Of a stretch of DNA of 8,866 nucleotides, positions 7,818 to 8,866 are shown piece after piece (positions within the stretch are counted from its first letter, which is position 1; every line of letters starts with the position of its first letter). The translations under genes were made by a program, and so were the position numbers. The DNA comes from an uncultured Gammaproteobacteria bacterium (GTDB lineage: Bacteria > Pseudomonadota > Gammaproteobacteria > Arenicellales > UBA868), in NCBI GenBank assembly GCA_913051905.1, contig CAJXBY010000103.1, positions 1 through 8,866 of the forward strand, written 5' to 3'. The notes beneath the pieces are model-generated. The model was not told the origin of the DNA, searched no databases, and worked only from the letters and a program-made list of their open reading frames with translations.

Positions 7818-8866
7818 TCAGACCGCCTCATTGGACAGGCTCATCCGTCGCCGCCATTCCAGCCAGGCCACACTGCAAAAAGCGATGCCAATAATGGGCA
7901 GAACCGCGTAGTTGATCGCAACCCATCCCAGTTTGTCGTGCAGAAACCCTGAACTCACTGCCGTCATGGCCACTGTGCTAAAGACCAGAAAGTCGTTCAG
8001 ACCCTGAACCTTGGCTTTTTCTGCCGGCCAATAGACTTCGGTCAGAAGCGTCGTACCGCCGACAAACAGGAAATTCCAACCAATACCCAGAAGAACCAGC
8101 GCTCCGGTGAAATGGAGGAGTGTTGTGCCGTGCAGATTGACCAGTACACACATCAAGAGCATCACCGGTCCGCAGATCATAATTCGGGTCACGCCAAAGA
8201 ACCTGATCAGGTGACCGGTCACAAACGAGGGCAGAAACATGGCCACGATGTGCCATTGGATCACACTGGCTGAACTCGCCAGATCAAATCCGCAGCCTTT
8301 CATTTCAATCGGGGTTGCCACCATGATCAGGTTCATGACACCGTAAGCTACCAGTGCACTGAAAATTGCCACCAGGCATTCTGGCTGTGAAGCGATCTGC
8401 GTCAGAGGACGTGCCGGACCAGATTTTTCCTCGGCTGAAGGTCGTGGCATTTTCAGGAAAATGACCAGCATTATGGACAGCGTGTAGAGAAAAAGAAGAC
8501 TCACGTAACTGCCGGCATACGGCGCGATCATGAACAGTTCCCAGGTCCATGTTGCGATGCCGGGCCCCAGAAACGCGGCCAAGATTCCCCCGGCCATGAC
8601 CCAGGAGATGGCTCGGCTCCGGTAGGCATCAGTCGAAACGTCTGCTGCGGCAAAACGATAATACTGACCAAAGCCGTTGATCACACCGATAAGCAGCAAA
8701 GCGGCACAAAACAGAACAAAGCTGCGTTCCAGGATCGCGTAGGTCGCTAGAAGGGAACCGCCAACACCGACCGTCAGTCCGAATATGAAGCCGGCCTGCC
8801 GACCGATGCGTTTCATCAACAGGGAAGCTGGGAAAGTGATGACCAGCATCCCAAAGAACACGCAGG
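7818..8866 (-). CDS. Major facilitator superfamily transporter (5' end cut by window edge)
   Basis: Inner-membrane secondary transporter. The reading frame stays open to the right edge, so the true start and the first membrane segment lie outside; the GTG near 8861 is an internal valine. About 349 residues are visible, with roughly eleven hydrophobic segments. These start with FFGMLVITFPASLLM and a motif-A-like loop MKRIGRQAGF between the second and third helices. The central cytoplasmic loop KMPRPSAEEKSGPARP separates the two six-helix halves. The block GQYYRFAAADVS and a glycine-rich helix with AGGILAAFLGPG recall a common but uncharacterised MFS group. The C-terminus is short and basic (EWRRRMSLSNEAV). 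The substrate cannot be inferred. It is convergent with the acyltransferase gene, so a shared operon is excluded. Confidence 0.9.
   Translation of the reverse strand, partial: CVFFGMLVITFPASLLMKRIGRQAGFIFGLTVGVGGSLLATYAILERSFVLFCAALLLIGVINGFGQYYRFAAADVSTDAYRSRAISWVMAGGILAAFLGPGIATWTWELFMIAPYAGSYVSLLFLYTLSIMLVIFLKMPRPSAEEKSGPARPLTQIASQPECLVAIFSALVAYGVMNLIMVATPIEMKGCGFDLASSASVIQWHIVAMFLPSFVTGHLIRFFGVTRIMICGPVMLLMCVLVNLHGTTLLHFTGALVLLGIGWNFLFVGGTTLLTEVYWPAEKAKVQGLNDFLVFSTVAMTAVSSGFLHDKLGWVAINYAVLPIIGIAFCSVAWLEWRRRMSLSNEAV

Overview
The window reads as chromosome from a gammaproteobacterium (class-level call). It has a heat-shock sigma factor of the RpoH type with an intact RpoH box, a YfhL-type two-cluster ferredoxin directly behind coaD, and rsmD and ftsY side by side. 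By eye the base composition is in the mid-50s % GC, apart from one very AT-rich promoter tract. I cannot place it more precisely. Both ends cut a gene: argG on the left and a major facilitator transporter on the right.

Left part (1-2880): argG (5' part only), rpoH and ftsY all run on the minus strand. ftsY is followed directly by rpoH, without the ftsE-ftsX pair that separates them in E. coli. The rpoH promoter region holds a perfect CIRCE element (the HrcA operator) lying across a sigma70-like promoter. This suggests that a HrcA repressor controls the heat-shock sigma factor itself. argG has its own extended -10 promoter in the gap after the rpoH terminator. rsmD is divergent from ftsY across an 85 bp gap that carries a perfect 9-5-9 inverted repeat over the predicted ftsY start point.

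Middle (2881-6252): rsmD (+) converges on an HD-domain gene (-) with the histidine/aspartate pattern of PhnZ/MIOX-like di-iron proteins. coaD and a ferredoxin gene (+) form a tight pair. They converge, with a 15 bp overlap of coding ends, on a two-gene minus-strand unit: a histidine phosphatase followed by an AlkA-family DNA glycosylase starting at GTG.

Right part (6253-8866): a 481 bp stretch without a convincing protein gene holds a near-consensus promoter, a foldable segment with a pyrimidine-rich anti-Shine-Dalgarno-like linker, and a strong intrinsic terminator. Together they look like a small RNA gene of about 80 nt. Further right is a perfect 16 bp palindrome in front of a solitary malonyl-transferase-like (FabD-like) acyltransferase. 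That gene converges on the truncated MFS transporter, with a perfect hairpin between them.

Most of the window is ordinary core genome. The items most worth a second look are the CIRCE element on rpoH and the candidate small RNA.
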